Shown here one piece after another: positions 9,172 through 18,515 of a DNA stretch of 64,000 bases; the first letter of the stretch is position 1; the number at the start of each line of letters is the position of its first letter. The notes below the pieces were generated by a model that was not told the origin of the DNA, did no database searches, and saw nothing but the letters and a program-made list of their open reading frames with translations. This DNA is from Aquimarina sp. Aq78 (GTDB lineage Bacteria > Bacteroidota > Bacteroidia > Flavobacteriales > Flavobacteriaceae). The stretch is taken from positions 28,780-92,779 of the forward strand of contig NZ_OMKA01000036.1 of the NCBI RefSeq assembly GCF_900299525.1, in the 5' to 3' direction. Position numbers and translations under genes: made by a program.

Positions 9172-10959
9172 TTAATTTATGGCATCTCCTCGTAGGGTTC
9201 TGTATTTTTTTCGTGCATCTACAAAATAAATACTATCAGCGTGATTAAAAATTATCTTTTCATATAATTCTTTAGCTTTTTCGGGCTCTCCTAGCTCATT
9301 CACATAGAGCTCGGCTAACCAGTAATAAGCATCATCAACGAGGATATCATCATTGTAAAATTCAATAATTTTTAGATAGTTGATTTTAGCTTTTTCGAAT
9401 TGCTTTTCTTTTTCAAATAATTTTGCCTGTCGTAAAAAAGCTTCATCCTCAATTTTTTCACCTTTATGTTGAGTTAAGATAATTTCATGCATAGTAATTG
9501 CATCCTGATTTTTATTCTGAAAAGCCAATAGATCGGCCTTTGCAAAAATCTTTAAAGCAGTTTGAGTAGAATCCTCAAGAGAATTATCACTGATAATTAG
9601 ACTTAACTCCATAGCATCATTAGCAATCAATTGAGAGGTAGAAGACTTTAGTACATCGAGTTGCGTTTGTGCCCAGGCAAAATCCCCTTTGTAATAACTG
9701 GTTTTTGCTACTTTAAACCTAGCATCTTGGGCTAAGAAATTATTTTTTAAAGCATTTTGTACCTGGGTATAATAAATTAATGCCTGATTAAATTTTTGAT
9801 CCAATACCAGGATATCTGCAATTTTCATTTTTATTCTAGAAGATTGAAATCTTGATAGTGGTTCTCTATCTAGTATATCTTTTAAAAAACGAATAGCCTC
9901 CTGTTTTTTATCCTGATTAAATGCTAGAAAATGCGAATAATCAATTTGTAATCCTATAGTTTCTCTGGCTTTTCCATATTCCTTGAATACGGTATTATAT
10001 TGTTCTATAATAGTTTTATGCTCTTTTTTGGAGGCATTATCTACTTTTGCCTTCAGGATAATTTTATGAGCCGTAAGCTTCATATCTTTTGAAGCCGGTG
10101 TTTCTAAAATATAATTTAGAATTTCTACAGCAGACTTAATATCTTTTTCCGAAATAGCAATTCTAGCAAGATCTATAATCCCTTCAGGGCTTTCTTGTTT
10201 ACGCTTATATATTGCTTTTTCTTGTATAAATGCTTTTTTAAATTCCTTTTGTTGTACAAAAAGCCAGCTTAGCATTTCATTATATAAGATATCGGGATTC
10301 CGCTGGAGTTTTTTAATCAATAACTTTCTAAATATAACATTTGCCTCACCCGTTGGACTATCTGTTATGTAGTCACTAAAATTTCGTTGTACAATATTTA
10401 TATAATTAGGCTGCAATCGCAATAATGCCAAATAGCTATCGAACATTTTTTCTAGTTTCCCCTGTTCTCCATAAATTTTGGCTAACTGTACATTAAAATT
10501 TGCTCTGGGATTGTGCTTCATCCCTTTTTCATAAATTAAAGCTGCTTCATCTAATAAACTATATTTTTCAAAAGTTTGAGCAAGTGAATAGGCATGATTT
10601 GCATTATTGTTATTATAGGTTTCTATGGCTTTATCATAGTAAGTACGAGCTTGCTCTGTTTTACCTTGCAGATCATAATGGTGTCCTAATTCGACCAGAA
10701 TTTGAGCATTATTTGGCACTTTCTCAATTCGCTTTTTTAGAATGCCCTCTGCTTTATCAAAATGTTCTAATTGTTGATGAGATTCGACTAACCCTAATAA
10801 ATAATTAATTCGGTTTGGGTTTTTGGTATATAATTTTTTGTAGACAGAAAGTGCTTTTTCGTATTGTCCCTGCTGGATATAGTTTTTTGCTAACTGCTCC
10901 GACTGCGCAATCGTCGAAAAAGTAAACAACAGGGTAATATAGAAAAAGATAAAGCGCAT
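9172..10959 (-). CDS. Exported tetratricopeptide-repeat protein
   Basis: The 595-residue protein begins with a signal peptide (MRFIFFYITLLFTFSTIAQS) followed by TPR units through most of its length, such as AKNYIQQGQYEKALSVYKKL at about 24-43 and further units to the C-terminus (EPEKAKELYEKIIFNHADS). It is probably periplasmic or outer-membrane associated and serves as a scaffold; no catalytic domain is visible. It follows serS by 58 bases on the same strand, an arrangement often seen in flavobacteria. The start codon lies inside a perfect 14-bp inverted repeat (10951-10997), so initiation may depend on unfolding of that hairpin. Confidence 0.8.
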   Translation of the reverse strand: MRFIFFYITLLFTFSTIAQSEQLAKNYIQQGQYEKALSVYKKLYTKNPNRINYLLGLVESHQQLEHFDKAEGILKKRIEKVPNNAQILVELGHHYDLQGKTEQARTYYDKAIETYNNNNANHAYSLAQTFEKYSLLDEAALIYEKGMKHNPRANFNVQLAKIYGEQGKLEKMFDSYLALLRLQPNYINIVQRNFSDYITDSPTGEANVIFRKLLIKKLQRNPDILYNEMLSWLFVQQKEFKKAFIQEKAIYKRKQESPEGIIDLARIAISEKDIKSAVEILNYILETPASKDMKLTAHKIILKAKVDNASKKEHKTIIEQYNTVFKEYGKARETIGLQIDYSHFLAFNQDKKQEAIRFLKDILDREPLSRFQSSRIKMKIADILVLDQKFNQALIYYTQVQNALKNNFLAQDARFKVAKTSYYKGDFAWAQTQLDVLKSSTSQLIANDAMELSLIISDNSLEDSTQTALKIFAKADLLAFQNKNQDAITMHEIILTQHKGEKIEDEAFLRQAKLFEKEKQFEKAKINYLKIIEFYNDDILVDDAYYWLAELYVNELGEPEKAKELYEKIIFNHADSIYFVDARKKYRTLRGDAIN

Positions 10960-10997
10960 TTTGCAAGTTTTTTTGTAAAGATAGCAAAATGCGCTTT
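10951..10997 (-). promoter_or_regulatory. Perfect 14-bp hairpin burying the start codon of the TPR gene
   Basis: On the minus strand the arms AAAGCGCATTTTGC and GCAAAATGCGCTTT are perfectly complementary and separated by 19 bases. The second arm contains the ATG and first codons (Met-Arg-Phe) of the TPR protein gene. The hairpin starts about 20 bases after the serS stop codon. No T-run follows, so it is a poor intrinsic terminator; occlusion of initiation, or processing between serS and the TPR gene, fits better. Confidence 0.6.
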
Positions 10998-11017
10998 AGT
11001 AATATGTTATGGATCCC

Positions 11018-12289
11018 TTAATCTATATATTCAAATCCACAGTAAGGAACTAGTACTTCGGGGATTTTGATACCTTTTGGAGTTTGGTAATTTTCTAATA
11101 TACCTGCAAGTACTCTGGGTAATGCCAATGAGCTTCCATTAAGCGTATGTGCCAATTGATTTTTTCCATTTGCATCTTTAAACCTTAATTTTAAGCGATT
11201 AGCTTGATAAGATTCAAAGTTAGATACAGAACTAATTTCTAACCAACGATCTTGTGCTGTAGAGAAAACTTCGAAATCAAATGTTAGAGCAGAAGTAAAT
11301 CCAATATCTCCACCACAAAGGCGTAGTATACGATACGGTAATTGTAAATCGTTAAGGATACTTTTTATATGATCTACCATCCCATCAAGAGCATCATACG
11401 AGTTTTCTGGTTTTTCGATACGCACAATTTCTACTTTATCAAATTGATGCAAACGATTTAAACCACGCACATGTGCACCATAAGAACCTGCCTCACGTCT
11501 AAAACATGGAGTATATCCCGTACAGCAAATAGGAAGATCACTTTCTTGTAATAACTCATCTCTAAACATGTTGGTCACAGGGACCTCTGCAGTAGGGATA
11601 AGGTATAGATCGTCCCCGGTTACATGATACATTTGCCCTTCTTTATCGGGTAATTGTCCTGTACCATATCCTGATGCTTCATTAACCAGATGAGGTACCT
11701 GAAATTCTTTATATCCGGCATCAGTATTTTTATCCAAAAAATAGCTAATCAAAGCACGTTGTAATCGAGCACCTTTACCTTTATACACAGGGAAACCAGC
11801 TCCTGTTATTTTTACACCCAATTCAAAATCAATAATGTCATATTTTTTGGCAAGCTCCCAATGTGGTAACGCACCTTCTTCTAAAACAGGAATATCACCT
11901 TCACGAAAAATCTCTTCGTTGTCTTCATCACTTTGACCATTAGGAACAGAATCGTGAGGGACATTTGGGATGGTGTACAACAACTGGATTAATTTCTCTT
12001 GGATATCAGTAAGTTCTGTTGATAATTGCTTAGAGCTATCTTTTAGTTGTGCAGTTTTCTCTTTTAATAGGTTTGCTTTTTGCTGCTCACCATTTTTAAA
12101 TAGCATCCCTATTTCTTTAGAGAATTTATTAGAGTCGGCCAGAGTATTGTCTAATTTAGTCTGTGTGGCACGTCGACTTTCATCCAAGCCAATAATTTCT
12201 TCTAAAACAGCAGCGGCGTCAAAATTCCTTTTTGTCAAAGCTTTTATATACGCTTCTTTGTTTGCTATGATGTTTTGTACTATTAACAT
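11018..12289 (-). CDS. serS: Serine-tRNA ligase
   Basis: The class II aminoacyl-tRNA synthetase charges tRNA-Ser with serine in the cytoplasm. The 423-residue protein has the long N-terminal coiled-coil arm (about 30-105) that recognises the tRNA-Ser variable arm. The catalytic core includes PTAEVPVTN, the motif 2 region CFRREAGSYGAHVRGLNRLH and motif 3 GSSLALPRVLAGILENY. Length is as expected. It is the first gene of a likely serS-TPR-DUF4286-rsmA run; 212 bases without a gene separate it from the histidine kinase gene upstream. Confidence 0.97.
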   Translation of the reverse strand: MLIVQNIIANKEAYIKALTKRNFDAAAVLEEIIGLDESRRATQTKLDNTLADSNKFSKEIGMLFKNGEQQKANLLKEKTAQLKDSSKQLSTELTDIQEKLIQLLYTIPNVPHDSVPNGQSDEDNEEIFREGDIPVLEEGALPHWELAKKYDIIDFELGVKITGAGFPVYKGKGARLQRALISYFLDKNTDAGYKEFQVPHLVNEASGYGTGQLPDKEGQMYHVTGDDLYLIPTAEVPVTNMFRDELLQESDLPICCTGYTPCFRREAGSYGAHVRGLNRLHQFDKVEIVRIEKPENSYDALDGMVDHIKSILNDLQLPYRILRLCGGDIGFTSALTFDFEVFSTAQDRWLEISSVSNFESYQANRLKLRFKDANGKNQLAHTLNGSSLALPRVLAGILENYQTPKGIKIPEVLVPYCGFEYID

Positions 12290-12501
12290 GATATCTTTTT
12301 TGGGCGATTTCCGGGCTATTCGTTATATCTTTTTCTTGGCTACCCTAAGCTTATCTATGGGTATTAATGATCAAGAAAAAGGATGCCACTACTATCCCTA
12401 TCGCAATGAAGGAGCAAATTTAAAGAAAAGTGAGGTTTTAGATTGTAGTTCTATAGTGAATTTTAAGAAATTTATTCAAACCTATTTAAGAATATAAAAA
12501 T

Positions 12502-14400
12502 TTATGCAATTGGGACTTCTATATTGATGACCGTACCTCTTTGAATTACAGAGTCTATAAACATATCTCCGGATAAAGTACTCAAACGAGTTTTTATGTT
12601 TTTAAACCCAATTCCATCAACTGCTTTTCCACTCTCGAAACCTACACCATCATCTTCAAAAAGTAGTTGTATCGAATCATCGTGATGATTAAGATAGATA
12701 TCGATATTTTTGGCTTTAGCATGTTTAAGACAATTAGTTAATAGTTCTTGTATGATCTTAAATAGTTCTTCTGTAAGAGTCGGACTAATTTGGTTAATCT
12801 GATTTTTGGGATATGGGTGAAATGATATTTGCTGACCGCTACCATTGATCACATTATTGATATATTCTTTTATCAATGAGGTAATCGGATTTTTTTGAAA
12901 CTTTTTCGGGATAAGATTGTGAGAAAAATCTCTTACCTGATTATAGGTCTCATCGACTTGTTTAATAATATTTGCTTCTTGATCATCGGTTTTACCAGAG
13001 TTAGAAAGTTGCAATTTTATACTTGCTAGATTACCACCAACACTATCATGTAACTCTCGTGCAAGGCGTTGCCTTTCTTTATCTTGCCCGTCCATTGTAG
13101 CTTTGATCAGGTTTAATTCCTGATCTTTCATCAATCCATATACTTTTTGAGTATTTACTTCTTCCTGAGACTTGTTGAGCGCTATTTGAGTCTTTAATTT
13201 CTGAAAATACATAAATAGCAAACCGATTACTGGTAATAGTACAGCAAGAAAACCGATCAAAAATGCTTTTTTGATAGTTCGTTGTCTTTTAAGTTCACTT
13301 TCTTTTAATAACCGTTCTTCTTTAAGTGATAAGATCTCTTTTTCTTTTTGAAGCGTCTGATATTTAACCTCTAATTCTTTTACAATTTTTTTATTTTGTT
13401 TTGTAGTGATTCGGTTAGAAACATCTACGTATTGGGTCATTAATGCATATGCATTTTTATAATTTCCGCGATTTGCATACAGACCCTTTAGCATATGGAT
13501 AACTTTTTTTTGCAATTCTAGCCTGTTCCATTGTACGGCATTTACATATGCAGAATTTAATATCATTTCTGCAGAATCGTAATCTTCTAATTTATAATAT
13601 ACCCGACCTATTTGATATACGGCTTCTATATATAGATCATAGAAATGATTTTCTTGAGCTTGCTCTTTTGCAGGCATAAAATATTCCATCGCTTTGATGG
13701 TTCGGTCATTAAAAAGTTCGAGTCGCCCAAGTTTTAATCGAACCTCTATCGATATTTTATTTGGAGTATCAGGGAGATCCTCTAAAACAGAAAAGTAATA
13801 AGATTTTGCTTTTTCAATATTGTTTTTATGAAAATAAATATCTCCTAAAAACTTCCCGGCCAGTATTATGGTTTCCTTGTTCTTAGACTCTGTAATGCAA
13901 GATTCAATAATGGGGAGTGCTAGGTCATATTTTTTTTGTTCCAGATATACAGCACCCAACCCGAGTTGGTGTTTATAATACATCGTTTGCATTTCGGGAA
14001 TAGGAGAGTTAGTAATGCCTTCGATAAAATGTTTCATCGCTGCATCATAGAGGCCGTTTTTAAGTTTTCCGTGCCCGATAATATTGTTTGCTATAGAAAG
14101 GTATAATGATTTATTGGTAATATTTTCTTTTAACGTTGTGGTTTTTAAAAGATCTCCATAATACGTTATAGAATCGGTATTGCCTGCTTGCAGGTGTATT
14201 TGAGCTATTTTTTCAATTAATTGTAGGCGCGTAATAACATCCGGACTGTTTTTAAGCTGGCGATATAATTGCGCATCTACAGTGTTAGGAATAATACCAA
14301 AAAATGTATAATTAGTATTCTGTCTGTTGTTTTGACTATGTACAGAAAAGAAAAACAACAGAAGAATGCTACAAATTCCCTTTATTAAATATGAATGCAT
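12502..14400 (-). CDS. TPR-containing sensor histidine kinase (HisKA_3 / NarL-type)
   Basis: The 632-residue protein starts with a signal sequence (about 1-22), then periplasmic TPR repeats (about 60-330), a coiled-coil, one membrane helix (about 382-402, AFLIGFLAVLLPVIGLLFMYF), a HisKA_3 dimerisation segment with the phospho-accepting His in RLARELHDSVGG, and a HATPase domain (TEELFKIIQELLTNCLKHA, then DDGVGFESG and GIGFKNIKTRL). This is the common flavobacterial TPR-kinase type that signals to a LuxR-type response regulator. No regulator gene is adjacent, so it is an orphan here. It sits between the HTTM gene and serS, which are often neighbours in relatives, so it may be an insertion into that order. 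Confidence 0.88.
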   Translation of the reverse strand: MHSYLIKGICSILLLFFFSVHSQNNRQNTNYTFFGIIPNTVDAQLYRQLKNSPDVITRLQLIEKIAQIHLQAGNTDSITYYGDLLKTTTLKENITNKSLYLSIANNIIGHGKLKNGLYDAAMKHFIEGITNSPIPEMQTMYYKHQLGLGAVYLEQKKYDLALPIIESCITESKNKETIILAGKFLGDIYFHKNNIEKAKSYYFSVLEDLPDTPNKISIEVRLKLGRLELFNDRTIKAMEYFMPAKEQAQENHFYDLYIEAVYQIGRVYYKLEDYDSAEMILNSAYVNAVQWNRLELQKKVIHMLKGLYANRGNYKNAYALMTQYVDVSNRITTKQNKKIVKELEVKYQTLQKEKEILSLKEERLLKESELKRQRTIKKAFLIGFLAVLLPVIGLLFMYFQKLKTQIALNKSQEEVNTQKVYGLMKDQELNLIKATMDGQDKERQRLARELHDSVGGNLASIKLQLSNSGKTDDQEANIIKQVDETYNQVRDFSHNLIPKKFQKNPITSLIKEYINNVINGSGQQISFHPYPKNQINQISPTLTEELFKIIQELLTNCLKHAKAKNIDIYLNHHDDSIQLLFEDDGVGFESGKAVDGIGFKNIKTRLSTLSGDMFIDSVIQRGTVINIEVPIA

Positions 14401-14612
14401 TGTAATAATTTTTGTGAGTCGAAATTAAGTACACAAATTAGAGTATATAATTTCGAGTTAAAACCGTATTTCCTTGATTTTAAACTATGCAAAACTACAT
14501 AAGGTTTTACAATCAAATACTATAGGTGTCGAAAAATAACTTAATTTTAGCTTGCTTTATCATAAAAAAGAACACTCTTGCTTTTTTTTATGTCATAAAC
14601 CATAAGATTATT

Positions 14613-15938
14613 TTACTCTTTTTCTTCATACTTGAGAATCCATGGATTTGTAGTAAAGTAATTCCATGAAGCACTGGCCAGATCAACTTTTGGATCGATA
14701 AGTGTTTGGTATTTTTTGCCATTAATAGATACTTTACTATGGACATAGATGGCAATATCTTTTTCTTTTATGGCATATTCTGCTTTGATTTTTTGTGCAA
14801 ATTGCCACATAGCATCTGGTTTTGATGATACTAACCGTAATTGTTTTTTGGAGAGATAATCATTTTTGTTAATTAATTTTTGTAGTGCTTTAGGATCATT
14901 TTTATCTACAAAATAGAAATTAGTAGTACCATATCGACCTCTTAGCATCATACGCCAACTCATTCTATGACCTTCTTCTGTCCATAATACATCTCCTGGG
15001 ATAATCCAGTGGCGAATAGGAAGCAAGATTTGTATAATAAACCATACTGTTAGTACAGGAAGCAGAAATTTACGGTATGAAGGAATAATTACTTCTCCTG
15101 CATTATAAAATTCCTTCTTTCTCATAAACAGATGATGTATTCTTTCTCTTGTAAAGAAAAAGACGGTAAATGCTAATGATAAATATGGAAATATCCCTAT
15201 TTGAAAAACAATAGAATTAAAAATATGGAAAAATACACTAAAACAAAAAGCGGCTAGTCGAGTTCTCCTCCACAGTAGTAAGGGGACAATCAATAAGTCG
15301 AATAAAATACCATAATATGCAATAAAAACATGTGTCCAATGTTCCTGAAGAATATTTCCTACAATAGGATAATTTGCTTTACCAATCATCAGGTTTTTGG
15401 CAACAGTAAAATCTAGCCAGTCAGGATATAGTTTGGCTACAGATGCATAGGTGTATACAATCCAGAGTTGAGCAATAATAACTAATATGCACCATCTGGG
15501 CATCGCAATTTTTTTGAGTAATGGGTTTTGTTTTACATCTATCGAGAAATAATTTCCTGCAGGTAGAGTGCACATTATTATGCAAAGTAGTAATAAGAGA
15601 TAGTAATGGTTGTTATAAGATGCTTTTTGCATAAAATAAACCCCTGCCCATAATATGGTATAGCCAATCATGCTCCATCGATATTTAAAACCAATCATTA
15701 CTAAAAGGCCAAAAATCCCCATTACGGCAAAATAATAATACATACCATTACCTGGTAAAGGTTGTAAAAAGTCTAAACCAATAAAGTTAAAAGTAAACTT
15801 GGGTTCGATAAGGGTACGATTAACCCAGCCTGTAAAAATAGCTCCAATAGCCTCTGAAGCAATCAGGAATCCAAAAAAAACTCTAAATATAATAAGAGAA
15901 CTATTATCTATATGAGTGAATAGCCAACGATTGATCAT
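14613..15938 (-). CDS. HTTM (vitamin K-dependent gamma-carboxylase-like) membrane protein
   Basis: The 441-residue polytopic membrane protein shows an N-terminal IIFRVFFGFLIASEAIGAI helix, about eight further hydrophobic segments and a soluble C-terminal tail containing RGRYGTTNFYFVDK. The horizontally transferred transmembrane (HTTM) family is related to vitamin K-dependent gamma-carboxylase; in flavobacteria the function is unknown. Its start overlaps the ribF stop by four bases (ATGA-type), so the two are probably co-translated. Confidence 0.8.
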   Translation of the reverse strand: MINRWLFTHIDNSSLIIFRVFFGFLIASEAIGAIFTGWVNRTLIEPKFTFNFIGLDFLQPLPGNGMYYYFAVMGIFGLLVMIGFKYRWSMIGYTILWAGVYFMQKASYNNHYYLLLLLCIIMCTLPAGNYFSIDVKQNPLLKKIAMPRWCILVIIAQLWIVYTYASVAKLYPDWLDFTVAKNLMIGKANYPIVGNILQEHWTHVFIAYYGILFDLLIVPLLLWRRTRLAAFCFSVFFHIFNSIVFQIGIFPYLSLAFTVFFFTRERIHHLFMRKKEFYNAGEVIIPSYRKFLLPVLTVWFIIQILLPIRHWIIPGDVLWTEEGHRMSWRMMLRGRYGTTNFYFVDKNDPKALQKLINKNDYLSKKQLRLVSSKPDAMWQFAQKIKAEYAIKEKDIAIYVHSKVSINGKKYQTLIDPKVDLASASWNYFTTNPWILKYEEKE

Positions 15939-16867
15939 ACCAAAGAATTTATAAAATCACGAGAGAAATCTTCATCTTGTTGCATAGCATCTTGTAATTG
16001 CTCTAGAGAATTAAATTTTTTCTCATCTCTAATGCGTTTTATCATTTCGATCTGAATCTTTTTGTCATATAAATTAAAAGAAGTGTCAAAGAAATGGGTT
16101 TCTATAGTTTGTCGAGTGCCATTTACCGTAGGATTTGTGCCTATATTCATCATCCCAAAATAGGTTTTGCTATCAATAAATGATTTTACAATATAGACTC
16201 CATTTTTTGGAATTAGTTTGTAATCTTCTTTGATGTGTAAATTAGCTGTCGGATAGTTAAGTTTACGTCCAAGTTTTTTTCCTTCTACTACTTTACCTGT
16301 TAGCATAAAGCAATACCCCAGATATGCATTTGCTTGAGTAATATTTCCATCGAATAGTGCTTTTCTGATTTTGGTAGAACTTACCGCAACATCATCAAGA
16401 TCTTGTTTAGAAATTTCTTCTACAGTAAAATTATTTTGTATACCATAAGAAGCAAGATCTGTGATATTAGAATTACGATTACGTCCAAACCGATGATCAT
16501 ATCCTATAATAACATGCTTTGCTTTAAGGCAATCAACAAGCATTTGTTGTACATATTCTCCCGCACTTAGACGAGAGAATTCTTTGGTAAATGGATGAAT
16601 AACCAAATTATCTAGTCCTGTCTTTTCTAATATCTGGATACGCTCATCAATAGTGTTAATGAGCTTAATATCAGAATCCTGTTGTAGTACCATTCTGGGA
16701 TGTGGAAAAAATGTAAGAATAACCGACTCCAGATTGTTTTTGCTGGCACTTTCTATCAGGCGTTCTATTATTTTTTTGTGACCAATATGTACACCATCAA
16801 AAGTACCTATAGTAACTACAGAATGTGTTTGGCTATCATATGTATTTGCATTTGTATAACGTTTCAT
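15935..16867 (-). CDS. ribF: Bifunctional riboflavin kinase / FAD synthetase
   Basis: This enzyme phosphorylates riboflavin to FMN and adenylates FMN to FAD. The N-terminal FAD synthetase domain has GTFDGVHIGHKKII (nucleotidyltransferase motif) and VIIGYDHRFGRNR; the C-terminal riboflavin kinase domain has GKKLGRKLNYPTANL and GVYIVKSF and the conserved MNIGTNPTV segment. Length 310 is standard. The start is the first Met before RYTNANTYDSQTHSVVTIG. Downstream it overlaps the HTTM gene. Confidence 0.95.
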   Translation of the reverse strand: MKRYTNANTYDSQTHSVVTIGTFDGVHIGHKKIIERLIESASKNNLESVILTFFPHPRMVLQQDSDIKLINTIDERIQILEKTGLDNLVIHPFTKEFSRLSAGEYVQQMLVDCLKAKHVIIGYDHRFGRNRNSNITDLASYGIQNNFTVEEISKQDLDDVAVSSTKIRKALFDGNITQANAYLGYCFMLTGKVVEGKKLGRKLNYPTANLHIKEDYKLIPKNGVYIVKSFIDSKTYFGMMNIGTNPTVNGTRQTIETHFFDTSFNLYDKKIQIEMIKRIRDEKKFNSLEQLQDAMQQDEDFSRDFINSLV

Positions 16868-17029
16868 CTGTTCATTTTTGATTTGATTTCAATTGTCAGA
16901 TAGAATTCGTTAATAAATAATATAACCTGTCTATTGCTAGGTAGATAGGTGTTGTGGTTGTTATGGCTCATTTTGAGAAGTAAGATTTTAAGCAGTTGTA
17001 AAAATAAAAAATAGTTCTGAGACATTTCT

Positions 17030-17656
17030 TTATTTTCCGTTAAAGGTATTCATTGTATTAGATGTTCCTGCAGTGGCAAAAGATTTAATCAAAGCGATTC
17101 CTTTTTCTAATCGTTCTGTTATAGCAGATTCTTCTTCAGGATTCCATTCTCCTAATACGTAATCTACTTGTCTGCCTTTACCAAATTCATCACCAACTCC
17201 AAATCTAAACCTGCAATATTTAGAAGTTTGTAATTGTGCTTCGATGTCTTTAAGTCCATTATGACCGCCAGCACTGCCTTTGGATTTGAGACGGATAGTA
17301 CCAAAAGAGAGATTAATGTCATCGGTTACAACCAAAAGGTTTTCTAATGGTATTTTTTCTTTCTCTAACCAATATCGAACTGCTTTTCCGCTAAGGTTCA
17401 TATAGGTATTGGGTTTGAGAAGTATAATGGTTCTTCCTTTGTATTTGTATGTAGTAAGATCGCCTAGTTTTTTGGTTTCGAAAGCGAGATTTTCTTCTTT
17501 GACCAAAGCATCCAGAATTTTAAAACCGATATTATGACGGGTATTGTGGTATTTTGGGCCAATATTACCTAGACCAGCAACAAGAAATTTTTTCATGAGA
17601 TCTTCTTGATTTTCATGGGGTTGTTTAGAAAATAATTTTTTAATTATCGAAAACAT
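17030..17656 (-). CDS. pth: Peptidyl-tRNA hydrolase
   Basis: The enzyme releases peptides from prematurely dissociated peptidyl-tRNA. It shows LVAGLGNIGPKYHNTRHNIGF, which includes the catalytic His of the family, plus KPNTYMNLSGKAV, DDINLSFGTIRLKSKGSAGGHNGLKDI and the FRFGVGDEFGKG segment. The start used here (17656) gives a 20-residue N-terminal extension; the Met at 17596 gives the classical N-terminus and may be the true start. The gene is downstream of rplY, but a strong terminator lies between them, so it probably has its own promoter. Confidence 0.95.
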   Translation of the reverse strand: MFSIIKKLFSKQPHENQEDLMKKFLVAGLGNIGPKYHNTRHNIGFKILDALVKEENLAFETKKLGDLTTYKYKGRTIILLKPNTYMNLSGKAVRYWLEKEKIPLENLLVVTDDINLSFGTIRLKSKGSAGGHNGLKDIEAQLQTSKYCRFRFGVGDEFGKGRQVDYVLGEWNPEEESAITERLEKGIALIKSFATAGTSNTMNTFNGK

Positions 17657-17800
17657 GTTGTTTTTATTTGCGTGAGGGATAGGAGCGGCATCCTTTTTTA
17701 CTGCCCTGAGCTAGTCGAAGGGTTGCAAAAAAGATACAGCATATAGCCCGGCTTTCACGTTGAAGCGTGGGGGATACGCCCCGAAAATTTTCATAAAAAT

Positions 17801-17836
17801 AAAAAAAGCATTCTGAATTCAATTCAGAATGCTTTT
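17801..17836 (-). terminator. Intrinsic terminator downstream of rplY
   Basis: On the minus strand a near-perfect hairpin (arms of up to 16 bases, AAAAGCATTCTGAATT and its complement, around 17804-17836) is followed by a run of seven T (17801-17807 read on the minus strand). It lies about 20 bases after the rplY stop codon and is a textbook rho-independent terminator for prs-rplY. Confidence 0.85.
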
Positions 17837-17856
17837 ATATTATATAAAAAGTAAGA

Positions 17857-18492
17857 TTATGCTTCTGCTGCAGGAGCTTCTGCACCTTCAGTTGCACCTT
17901 CAGCTGCACCTTCAGTTTCTTCTTCTTCTTCCTCGTCTTCAACAGCTGTACGAGATGTCTTAATCATACAGACAACTGTATTGTCTGGGTGTAAGATCGT
18001 AAAATCATCACTTGCTACATCGGTAACGGTTAATTTATTTCCGATTTTTAGGTTGGTGATATCTCCTTCGATAAGGTCTGGAAGATTAGCTGCAAGACCT
18101 TTTACTTTAATACGTCTTAGGTTAAAACGTAGTACACCTCCATTAAGAACCCCTCTTGAGTTTCCTGTTGTTCTGAAAGGAATCTCCATAGTGATTGGCT
18201 TATCGTCAAAAATTTCAATAAAATCGATATGTAAAATTTTATCGGTTACAGGGTGAAATTGAATATCCTGTAGGATAGCATTTATTTTTGTACCATTATC
18301 CAAAGCTATTACCACGGTATGAACGTTTGGAGTATACACTAAGTTTTTGAAAGCAATTTCTGGTGCTGCAAAGTGTACAATAGTGTCTCCACCATAAATA
18401 ACACAAGGTACCTGTCCAGCATTACGTAAGGCTTTTGTTGCTTTCTTGCCTACGCTTTCTCTTTGAGATGCATTGATTGTTAATGATTTCAT
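17857..18492 (-). CDS. rplY: 50S ribosomal protein L25 / general stress protein Ctc
   Basis: The protein binds 5S rRNA in the large ribosomal subunit. It is the long TL5/CTC form (211 residues): an N-terminal L25 domain with QRESVGKKATKALRNAGQVPCVIYGG, a C-terminal beta domain (about 95-185), and a very acidic, alanine-rich tail (EDEEEEEETEG then EGAEAPAAEA). It follows prs by 23 bases, and a strong terminator ends the unit. Confidence 0.95.
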   Translation of the reverse strand: MKSLTINASQRESVGKKATKALRNAGQVPCVIYGGDTIVHFAAPEIAFKNLVYTPNVHTVVIALDNGTKINAILQDIQFHPVTDKILHIDFIEIFDDKPITMEIPFRTTGNSRGVLNGGVLRFNLRRIKVKGLAANLPDLIEGDITNLKIGNKLTVTDVASDDFTILHPDNTVVCMIKTSRTAVEDEEEEEETEGAAEGATEGAEAPAAEA

Positions 18493-18515
18493 TTTAAAAA
18501 TTTATTAATTAGTAT

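Noticed and set aside
11970..12497. 175-codon plus-strand frame across the 5' end of serS
   Set aside because: It is antisense to the serS coiled-coil and extends into a gap; its Ser/Phe-rich translation is the typical shadow of a minus-strand gene.
17857..17950. Short alanine/glutamate-rich tandem repeat at the end of rplY as a DNA repeat element
   Set aside because: It is simply the acidic, low-complexity C-terminal tail usual for long L25/CTC proteins.
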